A DNA stretch of 64,000 nt. It comes from Streptomyces sp. NRRL S-37. Its GTDB lineage: Bacteria > Actinomycetota > Actinomycetes > Streptomycetales > Streptomycetaceae. The position numbers were made by a program, and so were the translations under genes. The DNA lies in contig NZ_JOIZ01000005.1 in NCBI RefSeq assembly GCF_000721605.1, positions 744,001 through 808,000 on the forward strand, in the 5' to 3' direction. Below the pieces are notes generated by a model, which saw nothing but the letters and a program-made list of their open reading frames with translations, was not told the DNA's origin and searched no databases. Below, piece after piece: positions 42,416 through 51,439 of this stretch; position 1 is the stretch's first letter; each line of letters starts with the position of its first letter.

Positions 42416-44149
42416 GTGCTCATACGACTCCTGCGGATCCACCTGAGGCCCTACAAGAGACCCATCACCCTACTGGTGCTGCTGCAGTTCCTGCAGACCT
42501 GCGCCTCGCTCTACCTGCCCACCCTCAACGCGGACATCATCGACCAGGGCGTCGTCGAGGGCGACAGCGGCTACATCCTGGGCTACGGCGCCCTGATGAT
42601 CGGCATCTCGCTGGTCCAGGTCGTGTGCAACATCGGGGCCGTGTACTACGGCGCCCGGACCGCGTCGGCCCTGGGACGGGACGTGCGCGCCGCCGTGTTC
42701 GACCGGGTGCAGTCGTTCTCCGCGCGTGAGGTGGGCCACTTCGGCGCGCCCTCGCTGATCACCCGTACGACGAACGACGTCCAGCAGGTGCAGATGCTGG
42801 TCCTGATGACGTTCACCCTGATGGTGTCCGCGCCGATCATGTGTGTGGGCGGCATCGTGATGGCGCTCGGCCTGGACGTCCCGCTGTCCGGGGTGCTGGT
42901 CGCGGTGGTGCCGGTGCTGGGCGTCTGCGTGACGCTGATCGTGCGGCGGCTGCGTCCGCTGTTCCGGACCATGCAGGAGCGGCTCGACACGGTGAACCGG
43001 GTGCTGCGCGAGCAGATCACCGGCAACCGGGTGATCCGCGCCTTCGTGCGGGACACGTACGAGCAAGGACGGTTCCGGAAGTCCAACACCGAGCTGACCG
43101 ACATGTCGCTGCGCACGGGCAACCTGCTGGCGCTGATGTTCCCGGTGGTCATGACGGTGGTGAACCTGTCGTCGATCGCTGTGGTGTGGTTCGGCGCACA
43201 CCGCATCGACAGCGGCGGGATGCAGATCGGCGATCTGACCGCGTTCCTCGCCTATCTGATGCAGATCGTCATGTCCGTGATGATGGCCACCTTCATGTTC
43301 ATGATGGTGCCGCGCGCCGAGGTGTGCGCCGAGCGCATCCAGGAGGTGCTGGACACCTCCTCCAGCGTGGTGCCGCCCGTCGCGCCGGTCACCGAGCTGC
43401 GCCGGCACGGCCATCTGGAGATCCGGGGCGCGGGCTTCCGCTACCCGGGGGCCGAGGAGCCGGTGCTCAAGGCCGTCGACCTGGTGGCGCGGCCCGGTGA
43501 GGTCACCGCCGTGATCGGTTCCACCGGCAGCGGCAAGTCCACCCTCCTCGGTCTGGTCCCCCGGCTGTTCGACGCGACCGACGGGGAGGTGCTGGTGGAC
43601 GGCGTGCCCGTGGCGGACGTCGAGCCGGCGCTGCTCGCGAAGACCGTCGGACTCGTACCGCAGAAGCCGTACCTGTTCGCGGGCACGGTGGCGACGAACC
43701 TGCGCTACGGCAATCCGGACGCCACCGACGAGGAGCTGTGGCACGCCCTGGAGGTGGCGCAGGGCAAGGACTTCGTGGAGCGCCTGGAGGGCGGACTCGA
43801 CGCGCCGATCGCCCAGGGCGGGACAAATGTCTCCGGCGGTCAGCGCCAGCGCCTCGCAATCGCCCGGACGCTGGTGCAGCGCCCGGAGATCTACCTCTTC
43901 GACGACTCCTTCTCCGCGCTCGACTACGCCACCGACGCGGCCCTGCGGGCGGCCCTCGGACGGGAGACGGCCGAGGCGACCGTGGTGATCGTCGCCCAGC
44001 GGGTGGCGACCATCCGGGACGCCGACCGGATCGTGGTCATGGACGAGGGCCGGGTCGTCGGCACCGGCCGGCACCACGAACTGATGGCGGACAACGAGAC
44101 CTACCGGGAGATCGTGCTCTCCCAGCTCACGGAAGCGGAGGCTGCCTGA
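42416..44149 (+). CDS. Heterodimeric ABC exporter subunit with degenerate Walker B
   Basis: A 577-residue exporter half: six-helix membrane domain (about 1-310) and nucleotide-binding domain (about 330-577). Walker A is IGSTGSGKS near residue 370, signature VSGGQRQRLAIARTL, and Walker B reads YLFDDSFSALD: Asp496 is the conserved metal residue, and Asp497 replaces the catalytic Glu. Such a change marks the degenerate site of heterodimeric exporters such as TM287/288. Its stop overlaps the ATG of the partner (TGATG). Start GTG at 42416. Exports an unknown hydrophobic compound. Confidence 0.94.
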   Translation: MLIRLLRIHLRPYKRPITLLVLLQFLQTCASLYLPTLNADIIDQGVVEGDSGYILGYGALMIGISLVQVVCNIGAVYYGARTASALGRDVRAAVFDRVQSFSAREVGHFGAPSLITRTTNDVQQVQMLVLMTFTLMVSAPIMCVGGIVMALGLDVPLSGVLVAVVPVLGVCVTLIVRRLRPLFRTMQERLDTVNRVLREQITGNRVIRAFVRDTYEQGRFRKSNTELTDMSLRTGNLLALMFPVVMTVVNLSSIAVVWFGAHRIDSGGMQIGDLTAFLAYLMQIVMSVMMATFMFMMVPRAEVCAERIQEVLDTSSSVVPPVAPVTELRRHGHLEIRGAGFRYPGAEEPVLKAVDLVARPGEVTAVIGSTGSGKSTLLGLVPRLFDATDGEVLVDGVPVADVEPALLAKTVGLVPQKPYLFAGTVATNLRYGNPDATDEELWHALEVAQGKDFVERLEGGLDAPIAQGGTNVSGGQRQRLAIARTLVQRPEIYLFDDSFSALDYATDAALRAALGRETAEATVVIVAQRVATIRDADRIVVMDEGRVVGTGRHHELMADNETYREIVLSQLTEAEAA

Positions 44150-46077
44150 TGGCGGGGCCCGGAGGACGGATGATGGCCGGGGGCGGCCCCGACCAGCGGA
44201 CGATCGACTTCAAGGGGTCGAGCAAACGGCTGATCGCCCGGTTCAGGCCCGAACGCCTCACCATCTACGGGCTGCTGGCCTGTGTCGTCCTGAGCGTCGG
44301 ACTCAGCGTGATCGGGCCGAAGATCCTCGGCAGGGCGACCGACCTGGTCTTCGCGGGCATCGTCGGCCGCGACATGCCGGAGGGCGCCACCAAGGAACAG
44401 GTGCTCGACTCGATGCGGGAGCGGGGCGAGGGCGACGTCGCCGACATGCTCCGCGGCACCGACTTCACCCCCGGCGAGGGCATCGACTTCACGGCGGTGG
44501 GCAACGTCCTGCTGTTCGCGCTGGCGGTGTTCGGCGTCGCCGGCCTGCTGATGGCGGTGGCGACCCGGCTGGTGAACCGGGCGGTCAACCACACCATGTT
44601 CCGGATGCGCGAGGACGTGCAGACGAAGCTGTCGCGGCTGCCGCTGTCGTACTTCGACAAGCGGCAGCGCGGTGAGGTGCTCAGCCGCGCCACCAACGAC
44701 ATCGACAACATCGGGCAGACGCTCCAGCAGTCGATGGGGCAGCTGATCAACTCGCTGCTCACCATCATCGGCGTGCTCGCGATGATGTTCTACGTCTCGT
44801 GGATCCTGGCGCTGGTCGCGCTGGTGACGGTGCCGCTGTCGTTCGTCGTCGCCACCCGCGTCGGCAAGCGGTCGCAGCCGCACTTCGTGCAGCAGTGGAA
44901 GTCGACCGGCACCCTCAACGCGCACATCGAGGAGATGTACACCGGGCACAGCCTGGTGAAGGTGTTCGGGCGGCAGGAGGAGTCGGCGAGGAAGTTCGCC
45001 GAGGAGAACGACGCGCTGTACGAGGCCGGGTTCAAGGCGCAGTTCAACAGCGGCGTCATGCAGCCGCTGATGTTCTTCGTCTCGAACATCAACTATGTGC
45101 TGGTGGCGGTCGTCGGCGGGCTGCGGGTCGCGTCGGGCACGCTGTCCATCGGTGACGTGCAGGCGTTCATCCAGTACTCGCGGCAGTTCTCGATGCCGCT
45201 GACGCAGGTCGCCTCGATGGCGAACCTGGTGCAGTCGGGTGTCGCCTCGGCGGAGCGGGTCTTCGAACTGCTGGACGCCGAGGAGCAGGAGGCCGACCCC
45301 TCGCCGGCCGAGAAGCCGGCCGAGCCGCGCGGGCGGGTGGCGCTGGAGCACGTGTCGTTCCGGTACGACCCGGAGAAGCCGCTGATCGAGGATCTGTCGC
45401 TGACGGTCGAGCCGGGTCACACGGTGGCCATCGTCGGCCCGACGGGCGCCGGCAAGACGACCCTGGTGAACCTGCTGATGCGGTTCTACGAGGTCTCCGG
45501 CGGGCGGATCACCCTCGACGGGGTGGACATCGCGAAGATGTCCCGGGACGAACTGCGCTCCGGGATCGGCATGGTGCTCCAGGACACCTGGCTGTTCGGC
45601 GGCACCATCGCGGAGAACATCGCCTACGGTGCGGCACGCGAGGTCACCCGGGAGGAGATCGAGGAGGCGGCGCGGGCCGCGCACGCGGACCGGTTCGTCC
45701 GCACCCTCCCCGACGGGTACGACACCGTGATCGACGACGAGGGCAGCGGGGTGAGCGCGGGTGAGAAGCAGCTCATCACGATCGCCCGGGCGTTCCTGTC
45801 GGACCCGGTGATCCTCGTCCTGGACGAGGCGACGAGCTCCGTGGACACCCGTACGGAGGTGCTGATCCAGAAGGCGATGGCCCGACTGGCGCACGGCCGG
45901 ACGTCGTTCGTGATCGCACACCGGCTGTCCACGATCCGGGACGCGGACACGATCCTGGTGATGGAGAACGGCTCGATCGTCGAACAGGGCGCCCACGAGA
46001 AGCTGCTGGCGGCGGACGGGGCGTACGCCCGCCTGTACAAGGCGCAGTTCGCCCAGGCGGTGGCGGAGGTCGACTGA
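44149..46077 (+). CDS. Heterodimeric ABC exporter subunit with canonical ATPase site
   Basis: A 642-residue partner of the preceding exporter subunit. The membrane domain starts after about 60 residues (N-terminal linker MAGPGGRMMAGGGPDQRTID); Walker A is VGPTGAGKTT, Walker B LVLDEATSSVD with catalytic Glu560. Its signature is VSAGEKQLITIARAF, changed from LSGGQ, which is the pattern expected when the composite ATP site formed with the partner is the degenerate one. Around residues 70-120 there is an extra extracellular loop with acidic residues (GATKEQVLDSMRERG). Ends before the terminator at 46086. Confidence 0.93.
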   Translation: MAGPGGRMMAGGGPDQRTIDFKGSSKRLIARFRPERLTIYGLLACVVLSVGLSVIGPKILGRATDLVFAGIVGRDMPEGATKEQVLDSMRERGEGDVADMLRGTDFTPGEGIDFTAVGNVLLFALAVFGVAGLLMAVATRLVNRAVNHTMFRMREDVQTKLSRLPLSYFDKRQRGEVLSRATNDIDNIGQTLQQSMGQLINSLLTIIGVLAMMFYVSWILALVALVTVPLSFVVATRVGKRSQPHFVQQWKSTGTLNAHIEEMYTGHSLVKVFGRQEESARKFAEENDALYEAGFKAQFNSGVMQPLMFFVSNINYVLVAVVGGLRVASGTLSIGDVQAFIQYSRQFSMPLTQVASMANLVQSGVASAERVFELLDAEEQEADPSPAEKPAEPRGRVALEHVSFRYDPEKPLIEDLSLTVEPGHTVAIVGPTGAGKTTLVNLLMRFYEVSGGRITLDGVDIAKMSRDELRSGIGMVLQDTWLFGGTIAENIAYGAAREVTREEIEEAARAAHADRFVRTLPDGYDTVIDDEGSGVSAGEKQLITIARAFLSDPVILVLDEATSSVDTRTEVLIQKAMARLAHGRTSFVIAHRLSTIRDADTILVMENGSIVEQGAHEKLLAADGAYARLYKAQFAQAVAEVD

Positions 46078-46085
46078 CGCCTTCC

Positions 46086-46115
46086 GCCGGAGGGGCTGCA
46101 TGCAGCCCCTCCGGC
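46086..46115 (+). terminator. Perfect 30-bp palindromic terminator after the ABC exporter
   Basis: GCCGGAGGGGCTGCA is followed directly by its reverse complement, giving a 15-bp stem without a spacer, nine bases after the stop codon. Also serves the convergent sigma factor gene. Confidence 0.75.
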
Positions 46116-46201
46116 GTTTGAGGAGCGGGGGTCCGGGGGCGGCGCCCCTGAACTCCAGCCTCTCCGGCGTTTGAGGAGCGGGGGTCCGGGGGCGGCGCCC
46201 C
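46109..46201. repeat. 40-bp direct repeat, two copies with 53-bp period
   Basis: 46109-46148 and 46162-46201 are identical over 40 bp (CTCCGGCGTTTGAGGAGCGG at the start). The second copy is followed by the 25-bp arm of the dispersed repeat (46208-46232). These are Streptomyces intergenic repeat units, also seen in part near 22.9 kb. Confidence 0.7.
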
Positions 46202-46207
46202 CGGGTC

Positions 46208-46232
46208 GGGACGGGAAGGGGCGGCGGGGGCG
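46208..46232. repeat. Exact second copy of the 25-bp dispersed arm
   Basis: GGGACGGGAAGGGGCGGCGG and the next 5 bases are identical to the right arm at 22967-22991 of the 159-bp element. Only one arm is found here, so this is a partial copy. Confidence 0.7.
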
Positions 46233-46241
46233 AGGAAAACC

Positions 46242-47537
46242 TCAGTCCAGATACCCGCGCAGCTGATCCGCGAAGGCATGGTCGCGAAGCTTGTTCAGCG
46301 TCTTGGACTCGATCTGCCGTATCCGCTCGCGGGTCACCCCGAAGAGACGGCCGATCTCCTCCAGCGTGCGCGGACGCCCGTCCACCAGCCCGTAGCGCAG
46401 CTGCACCACCTTGCGCTCCCGCTCCCCCAGCGTCGACAGCACCGCCTCCAGATGCTCCTTGAGCAGCAGGAACGCGGCCGACTCGACCGGGCTCGCCGCA
46501 TCCCCGTCCTCGATGAGGTCACCGAGCGCCACGTCCTCCTCCTCACCCACCGGCGCGTGCAGCGACACCGGCTCCTGCGCGAGCCGCAGCACCTCCCCGA
46601 CCCGCTCGGGCGGCAGGTCCAGCTGCGCGGCGACCTCGTCCGGCGTCGGCTCGTAGCCGCGCTCCTGCAGCATCCGCCGCTGCACCCGCACCACCCGGTT
46701 GATGAGCTCCACCACGTGCACGGGCACGCGGATGGTCCGGGCCTGGTCGGCCAGCGCCCGCGACATGGCCTGGCGGATCCACCACGTGGCGTACGTGGAG
46801 AACTTGTACCCCCGCGCGTAGTCGAACTTCTCCACCGCCCGGATCAGCCCGAGGTTCCCCTCCTGGACCAGGTCGAGCATGGTCAGCCCCCGGCCCACGT
46901 ACCGCTTGGCGACGGACACGACGAGCCGCAGGTTCGCCTCGATCAGCCGCCGCTTGGCCATCCGCCCCATGACGACGAGCCGGTCCAGGTCGACGGCGAG
47001 CCGGCTGTCCAGATCGGGCGTCAGCCGCAGCTTCTCCTCGGCGAACAGGCCCGCCTCGACCCGGCGGGCGAGTTCGACCTCCTCGGCGGCGGTCAGCAGC
47101 GGGATGCGGCCGATCTCGCGCAGATACTGGCGGAACAGGTCCGAGGAGGGACCGCCGGTCTCGGTCCGGACCGGCGCGGACGGTCCGGCGGGTTCGGCCG
47201 GTTCCGAAGCCTCGGCCGGGGACTCGGCCAGGGGTTCGGCCGGGGGTTCGGCCGGCTCGGGCGGGGTCTCGGGGTGGTGCGCGGCGCGGCTCTGCGCGGG
47301 CATGGCGGCGAGAACGCCGGCGCCGGGCTGGGTGAGGGTCTGGGTCTGCACCGGGGCGACCTCCAGGATGATCGCTGCCAGGGGGTGGGGCAGCGGCACT
47401 TCGGGGACGGAGTCGGCGGCCTCGCCGCTGTCCGTCCCGTACGCGATGAGCGGACCCGCGGATGTCCGGGACCCGTCGGTGACGGACCGGCCGCGCTCCG
47501 AGGACTCAGGCACCGCCCCCAGTGTGGGGTACGACAC
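46242..47537 (-). CDS. hrdA: Group 1/2 sigma-70 factor, HrdA-like
   Basis: A 431-residue sigma factor. Region 1.2 [16 protein letters not shown], region 2 ([20 protein letters not shown], then [17 protein letters not shown]) and region 4 helix-turn-helix [20 protein letters not shown] are intact, while the N-terminal 100 residues are Pro/Glu/Ala-rich and lack a recognisable region 1.1. This is the layout of the Hrd paralogues of HrdB rather than of HrdB itself; the position next to ABC transporters and dnaG matches S. coelicolor hrdA, from memory. GTG start at 47537. Its exact role in Streptomyces is minor or conditional. Confidence 0.85.
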   Translation of the reverse strand: MSYPTLGAVPESSERGRSVTDGSRTSAGPLIAYGTDSGEAADSVPEVPLPHPLAAIILEVAPVQTQTLTQPGAGVLAAMPAQSRAAHHPETPPEPAEPPAEPLAESPAEASEPAEPAGPSAPVRTETGGPSSDLFRQYLREIGRIPLLTAAEEVELARRVEAGLFAEEKLRLTPDLDSRLAVDLDRLVVMGRMAKRRLIEANLRLVVSVAKRYVGRGLTMLDLVQEGNLGLIRAVEKFDYARGYKFSTYATWWIRQAMSRALADQARTIRVPVHVVELINRVVRVQRRMLQERGYEPTPDEVAAQLDLPPERVGEVLRLAQEPVSLHAPVGEEEDVALGDLIEDGDAASPVESAAFLLLKEHLEAVLSTLGERERKVVQLRYGLVDGRPRTLEEIGRLFGVTRERIRQIESKTLNKLRDHAFADQLRGYLD

Positions 47538-47650
47538 ATCGTCCCCACGAGGGGCGTGCGGTGACTTTTTGCGTCCGTCCGGTGACCGGCCGGATACTCC
47601 GCACCGAAACCCGGATGCCGGGGCCCGCCCCGGTCTGGGACGATCGGCGG

Positions 47651-48271
47651 ATGTCCCGTCCCCTGTACGAAACCCATGTGACGGTCCGTTGTTCCGGCCC
47701 CGAGGAGGCGGAGGAGCTGGGCCGGTGGGCCGCCGCGGCCGGTCTCAAGCTGACGCACATCGTGCTGGCCCGGGGCCGGATGCGTGACCAGCCCATGCTC
47801 ACCCTGGCCGGTTCCCGCGCCTACGCCGAGGAGTCGGCGCGGGCGCGCGAGGTGACGGCACGGCTGAGGGCGGACGGGTTCGAGCCCGTGCGGGTGAAGA
47901 CCGAGTCGTCCCCGTGGGCCCCGGAGGTGCCGGACGGGCCGTGCGCGGACGGACGGTACTTCGAGCACCACGTGAAGCTGCTGCTCACCGCGGGGACGGA
48001 CCTGGACGCCCTGGCGGCCCTGGTCGTGCCGCACGGCGCCCATCTGTCGTGGAACGCCCGGCGGGTGCGCACCGGGGCACGGCACGAGCGGTTCGTCACC
48101 CAGCGCTGTCACGGGGTGGACGCCGAGGGCGCCGGACGGGCCCTGGACCGGCTGCTGGCGGATCTGGACGGGTACGAGGTGCTGGGCGTGGAACGGGAGT
48201 TCGTGCTCCACGACAGCGACGTGTCGGTGGACGAGGGATGGCTCACGGAGCCGGCGGGGGTACGGACATGA
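47651..48271 (+). CDS. Uncharacterised duplicated-domain protein
   Basis: A 206-residue soluble protein that looks like an internal duplication. Half 1 (about 5-90) begins [20 protein letters not shown] and ends with [11 protein letters not shown]; half 2 (about 115-195) begins [20 protein letters not shown] and ends [12 protein letters not shown]. Both show a strand-helix-strand-helix order similar to a ferredoxin-like fold. No family is recognised. Start ATG 47651; the in-frame sequence upstream is poorly supported. Its stop overlaps the next gene by 4 bp, so the two work together or are co-regulated. Confidence 0.7.
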   Translation: MSRPLYETHVTVRCSGPEEAEELGRWAAAAGLKLTHIVLARGRMRDQPMLTLAGSRAYAEESARAREVTARLRADGFEPVRVKTESSPWAPEVPDGPCADGRYFEHHVKLLLTAGTDLDALAALVVPHGAHLSWNARRVRTGARHERFVTQRCHGVDAEGAGRALDRLLADLDGYEVLGVEREFVLHDSDVSVDEGWLTEPAGVRT

Positions 48272-49260
48272 GCGGCACGGGGTGGCGGAACTTCGGCTGG
48301 CGGAGCGAGGAGATCCCCCGCGAGCCGCTGGACGAGGACACCCGCAGGGCGGTCGACCTGCCGCGGACGCTGCGGTGGGTGCCCGGGGACGACGTGGTGC
48401 AGCGCCCCGTGTTCGACCCCGCCCTGAAGCACCATCGGAACGCCTACCGGGCGACCGACCCCCGGTTCACCGACCCGGCCAGGGGCGAGGCGTGGCGGAC
48501 GGCGCGGCGCCGGGCGCTGGACCTGGTGCTGGAGGCGGTCGCGGACTCGGAGTGGGTGGACGCGCTGGTGCTGCGCGGCAGCGTGCTGATGTCGGCGTGG
48601 TTCGGCGACGCCGCCCGCGAGCCGGGCGACCTGGACTTCGTCGTCGTCCCGCACACCTGGCGGATCGACGACGGGCGGACGGAGCGGATGCTGTCCGGGA
48701 TCGCCGGGGCCGCGCAGGCGCTGGCCGACGCGCGCGGGCGGGAGATCGGTGTCTCGGCCCGGGGCGCGGTGGTCGAGGACATCTGGACCTACGACCGGGT
48801 GCCGGGGCGGCGCATGGTGCTGCCGTGGGGCTCGCCGGGGCTGCCCGGCGGTCATGTGCAGCTCGACTTCGTGTTCAACGAGAAGCTGCCCGAGGACCCC
48901 GGGCCGGTGGAGCTGCCGGGCGGCGCGGTCGTGTGGGCGGCGACGCCGGAACTGTCCCTGGCGTGGAAGCTGATGTGGCTGATCACCGACGTGCACGGGC
49001 AGGGCAAGGACCTGTACGACGCCGTGCTGCTGGCCGAGCGGCACCCGCTGCGCCGCGAGCTGCTGCACGAGGTGTTCCGGCTGTCCGGCGAGTGGCCGTA
49101 CCCGTACCGCGAGGAGATCCTGCTGGAGGACGTGGTGGAGGCGGCCGGGTACGTCGAGTGGGATCACTTCGCCACGGAGTACCCGCGCTTCAAGGACGCC
49201 GAGCGGGAGTTCGCCGACCGGCTGGTGCGGGCGCTGGCGCCCACCTTCGCGGACACCTGA
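48268..49260 (+). CDS. AbiEii/AbiGii-like nucleotidyltransferase
   Basis: A 330-residue protein of the nucleotidyltransferase fold. LVLRGSVLMSAWFG (about 92-105) followed by GDLDFVVV (about 111-118) supply the hG[GS] and DxD motif, and HVQLDFVFN the third acidic residue; LAWKLMWLITDVHGQGKDLYD is typical of the AbiEii group. Members act as toxins that transfer nucleotides to tRNA ends, with an AbiEi antitoxin. No AbiEi-type antitoxin gene is adjacent; instead it is coupled to the duplicated-domain protein. It may be a housekeeping derivative rather than a toxin. Confidence 0.8.
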   Translation: MSGTGWRNFGWRSEEIPREPLDEDTRRAVDLPRTLRWVPGDDVVQRPVFDPALKHHRNAYRATDPRFTDPARGEAWRTARRRALDLVLEAVADSEWVDALVLRGSVLMSAWFGDAAREPGDLDFVVVPHTWRIDDGRTERMLSGIAGAAQALADARGREIGVSARGAVVEDIWTYDRVPGRRMVLPWGSPGLPGGHVQLDFVFNEKLPEDPGPVELPGGAVVWAATPELSLAWKLMWLITDVHGQGKDLYDAVLLAERHPLRRELLHEVFRLSGEWPYPYREEILLEDVVEAAGYVEWDHFATEYPRFKDAEREFADRLVRALAPTFADT

Positions 49261-49266
49261 GCCCGC

Positions 49267-51195
49267 CTACAGCGCGGCCGCGCCGTGCTCCCGCAGGGCC
49301 TGGTCGTACTGCTGGAGCACCCACAACTCGTTCTGCACGGCGGCCAGTTCACTCGGGTCGCCGTGGTTGCTGAGGCGGGTGAGGCGGCTGGTGATGTCGC
49401 GGATGCGGCGCTCGACCGCGCGGCGGCGGACGGTGACGAGCTGGGCGCCCGCGTAGGTCTCGTCGACGCCCTTGACGCCCCGGTGCAGCATGATCGCCTC
49501 GACGGCGAGTTCGGTGACCATGGCGCGGACGGTGTCGTCGGGGGCGGCCTCGCGGACCCGGATCAGGTATTCCTGCGGGTCCTGGACGCCGTGCTCCGCG
49601 CCGCCCGCGTCCATGATCGCCTGGCGTACGGCCGCGTAGGGCGGGGCGGTGAACTCGTCGACGCCGTACGCGTCGAAGGCCGGGGAGACCAGCTCCGGGC
49701 GCTGGAGGGCGAGCTTGAGCAGTTCGCGTTCGGTGGCGAAGACCGGGTTGCGGAGGTTGAGGGCGGGACCGCGCGGGACGGCCTGGGCGGGGACGTACTG
49801 CGGGGCCTCACCGCCGCCCCCGCGCTGCCGGTGGTCCGGCGCCGGGCCCTTGCCGCCGCGGTCGCGGGCCCAGCGGGCGAGCTGGGCGACCCGCTTGACG
49901 ACGAACTGGGTGTCGAGGATGCCGAGCATCCCGGCGAGCTGGACGGCGACCTCGTGCTGGGCGCCGCTGTTCTTGATCCGGGCGACGATCGGCGCGGCCT
50001 CGTCGAGGGCGGCGGCGCGGCCGGCCGGGGTGTCGAGGTCGTAGCGGACCACGATCTGGCGGAGGGCGAACTCGAAGAGCGGGGTGCGGGGTTCGGCCAG
50101 GTCGGCGACGGCCTCGTCGCCCTTGGCGAGGCGCAGGTCGCAGGGGTCCATGCCGTCGGGGGCGATGGCGATGTAGGTCTCGGCGGCGAACTTCTGGTCG
50201 TCCTCGAAGGCGCGCAGGGCCGCCTTCTGGCCGGCCGCGTCACCGTCGAAGGTGAAGATCACGCGCGCCGAGCCGTTGTCCATCAGCAGGCGGCGCAGGA
50301 TCTTGATGTGGTCGGAGCCGAAGGCGGTGCCGCAGGTGGCGATGGCGGTGGTGACGCCCGCGAGGTGGCAGGCCATGACGTCGGTGTAGCCCTCGACGAC
50401 GACCGCGCGGGAGGACTTCGCGATGTCCTTCTTCGCCAGGTCGATGCCGTAGAGGACCTGGGACTTCTTGTAGATCGCCGTCTCGGGCGTGTTGAGGTAC
50501 TTCGGGCCGGTGTCCGCCTCGTAGAGCTTGCGGGCACCGAAGCCGACGACCTCCCCGCCGATGTCGCGGATGGGCCACATCAGCCGGCCGCGGAAGCGGT
50601 CGATGGGGCCGCGGCGGCCCTCCTGGGAGAGGCCGGAGAGGATCAGCTCCTTGTCGCTGAAGCCCTTGCCGCGCAGGAAGCGGGTGAGGTGGTCCCAGCC
50701 CTGGGGGCTGTAGCCGACGCCGAAGTGGACGGCGGCGGCCTGGTCGAAGCCGCGGTCGGCGAGGAAGGCCCGGCCGGTGTCCGCCTCGGGGGAGGTCGCG
50801 AGCTGTTCCGCGTACCACTCGGCGGCGATCTTGTGGGCCTCGACCAGGCGGATGCGCTCACCGCGCTGGTGGGTGGGGTTGTACCCGCCCTCCTCGTAGC
50901 GCAGGGTGATGCCGGCCTGCCCGGCGAGGCGCTCGACCGCCTCCGAGAAGGAGAGGTGGTCGACCTTCATCACGAACGTGATGGTGTCGCCGCCCTCCTG
51001 GCAGCCGAAGCAGTGGAAGAGTCCCTTGCTCGGGCTGACCTGGAAGGACGGCGACTTCTCGTCGTGGAAGGGGCAGAGTCCCTTGAGGTTCCCGCCGCCC
51101 GCGTTGCGCAGCTGGAGGTACTCGGAGACGACGGCGTCGATCGGGACCGCGTCCCGAACCGCCTTCACGTCCTCGTCATTGATCCGTCCTGCCAC
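49267..51195 (-). CDS. dnaG: DNA primase
   Basis: A 642-residue primase. Zinc-binding domain with Cys41, His44, Cys62 and Cys65 (CPFHDEKS, HCFGCQEGG); the RNA polymerase core has PIRDIGGEVVGFGAR; the TOPRIM metal site is VVVEGYTDV (Glu near 267) with FTFDGDAAG; the C-terminal helical part binds DnaB helicase. It synthesises RNA primers at the replication fork. Full length for actinobacteria (about 640). ATG at 51195. Its neighbours (AbiEii-like, FAD reductase, dGTPase) are the expected ones for Streptomyces, as far as I recall. Confidence 0.97.
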   Translation of the reverse strand: MAGRINDEDVKAVRDAVPIDAVVSEYLQLRNAGGGNLKGLCPFHDEKSPSFQVSPSKGLFHCFGCQEGGDTITFVMKVDHLSFSEAVERLAGQAGITLRYEEGGYNPTHQRGERIRLVEAHKIAAEWYAEQLATSPEADTGRAFLADRGFDQAAAVHFGVGYSPQGWDHLTRFLRGKGFSDKELILSGLSQEGRRGPIDRFRGRLMWPIRDIGGEVVGFGARKLYEADTGPKYLNTPETAIYKKSQVLYGIDLAKKDIAKSSRAVVVEGYTDVMACHLAGVTTAIATCGTAFGSDHIKILRRLLMDNGSARVIFTFDGDAAGQKAALRAFEDDQKFAAETYIAIAPDGMDPCDLRLAKGDEAVADLAEPRTPLFEFALRQIVVRYDLDTPAGRAAALDEAAPIVARIKNSGAQHEVAVQLAGMLGILDTQFVVKRVAQLARWARDRGGKGPAPDHRQRGGGGEAPQYVPAQAVPRGPALNLRNPVFATERELLKLALQRPELVSPAFDAYGVDEFTAPPYAAVRQAIMDAGGAEHGVQDPQEYLIRVREAAPDDTVRAMVTELAVEAIMLHRGVKGVDETYAGAQLVTVRRRAVERRIRDITSRLTRLSNHGDPSELAAVQNELWVLQQYDQALREHGAAAL

Positions 51196-51238
51196 GCGTG
51201 AATTCTACGGGGGCGAACTGACAACCCGGCGCGCCGAA

Positions 51239-51255
51239 GCGCCCCGAAGGGGCGC
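51239..51255. terminator. GCGCCCC-GAA-GGGGCGC hairpin in the dnaG upstream region
   Basis: A perfect 7-bp stem with a 3-nt loop inside a Streptomyces-type repeated spacer (followed by GGGGAACTGCGCGAGAAACC). It lies between the reductase stop and the dnaG start, so it may end the reductase transcript. Confidence 0.5.
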
Positions 51256-51319
51256 GGGGAACTGCGCGAGAAACCACGACGCTCCCCGCACGCGCGGTAC
51301 GACGGAACCCGGCAGGCGC

Positions 51320-51439
51320 CTAGGGGGTGTCGTTTGGATCTTGTCGGGGTCGCGGGGTCTGGCACCGCACCTCGCCGCGTTGTCGTCGGTTGCCAGGGCT
51401 CCGCCCTGGCGCCCTCCTCCGCCTTGCGATGCACGGCAC
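51320..51439 (-). repeat. About 120-bp dispersed repeat that supplies the reductase C-terminus
   Basis: Minus strand: begins at GTGCCGTGCATCGCAAGGCG and ends in CACCCCCTAG at the stop codon. It includes the hairpin GGCGCCAGGG...CCCTGGC. Its wording resembles, from memory, an abundant Streptomyces intergenic repeat. It starts exactly where the protein stops matching its family, so it is a probable insertion or recombination product. No terminal repeats defined here. Confidence 0.6.

Noticed and set aside
51320..51439. Insertion sequence at the reductase end
   Set aside because: No transposase and no terminal inverted repeats were found; it is annotated only as a dispersed repeat.
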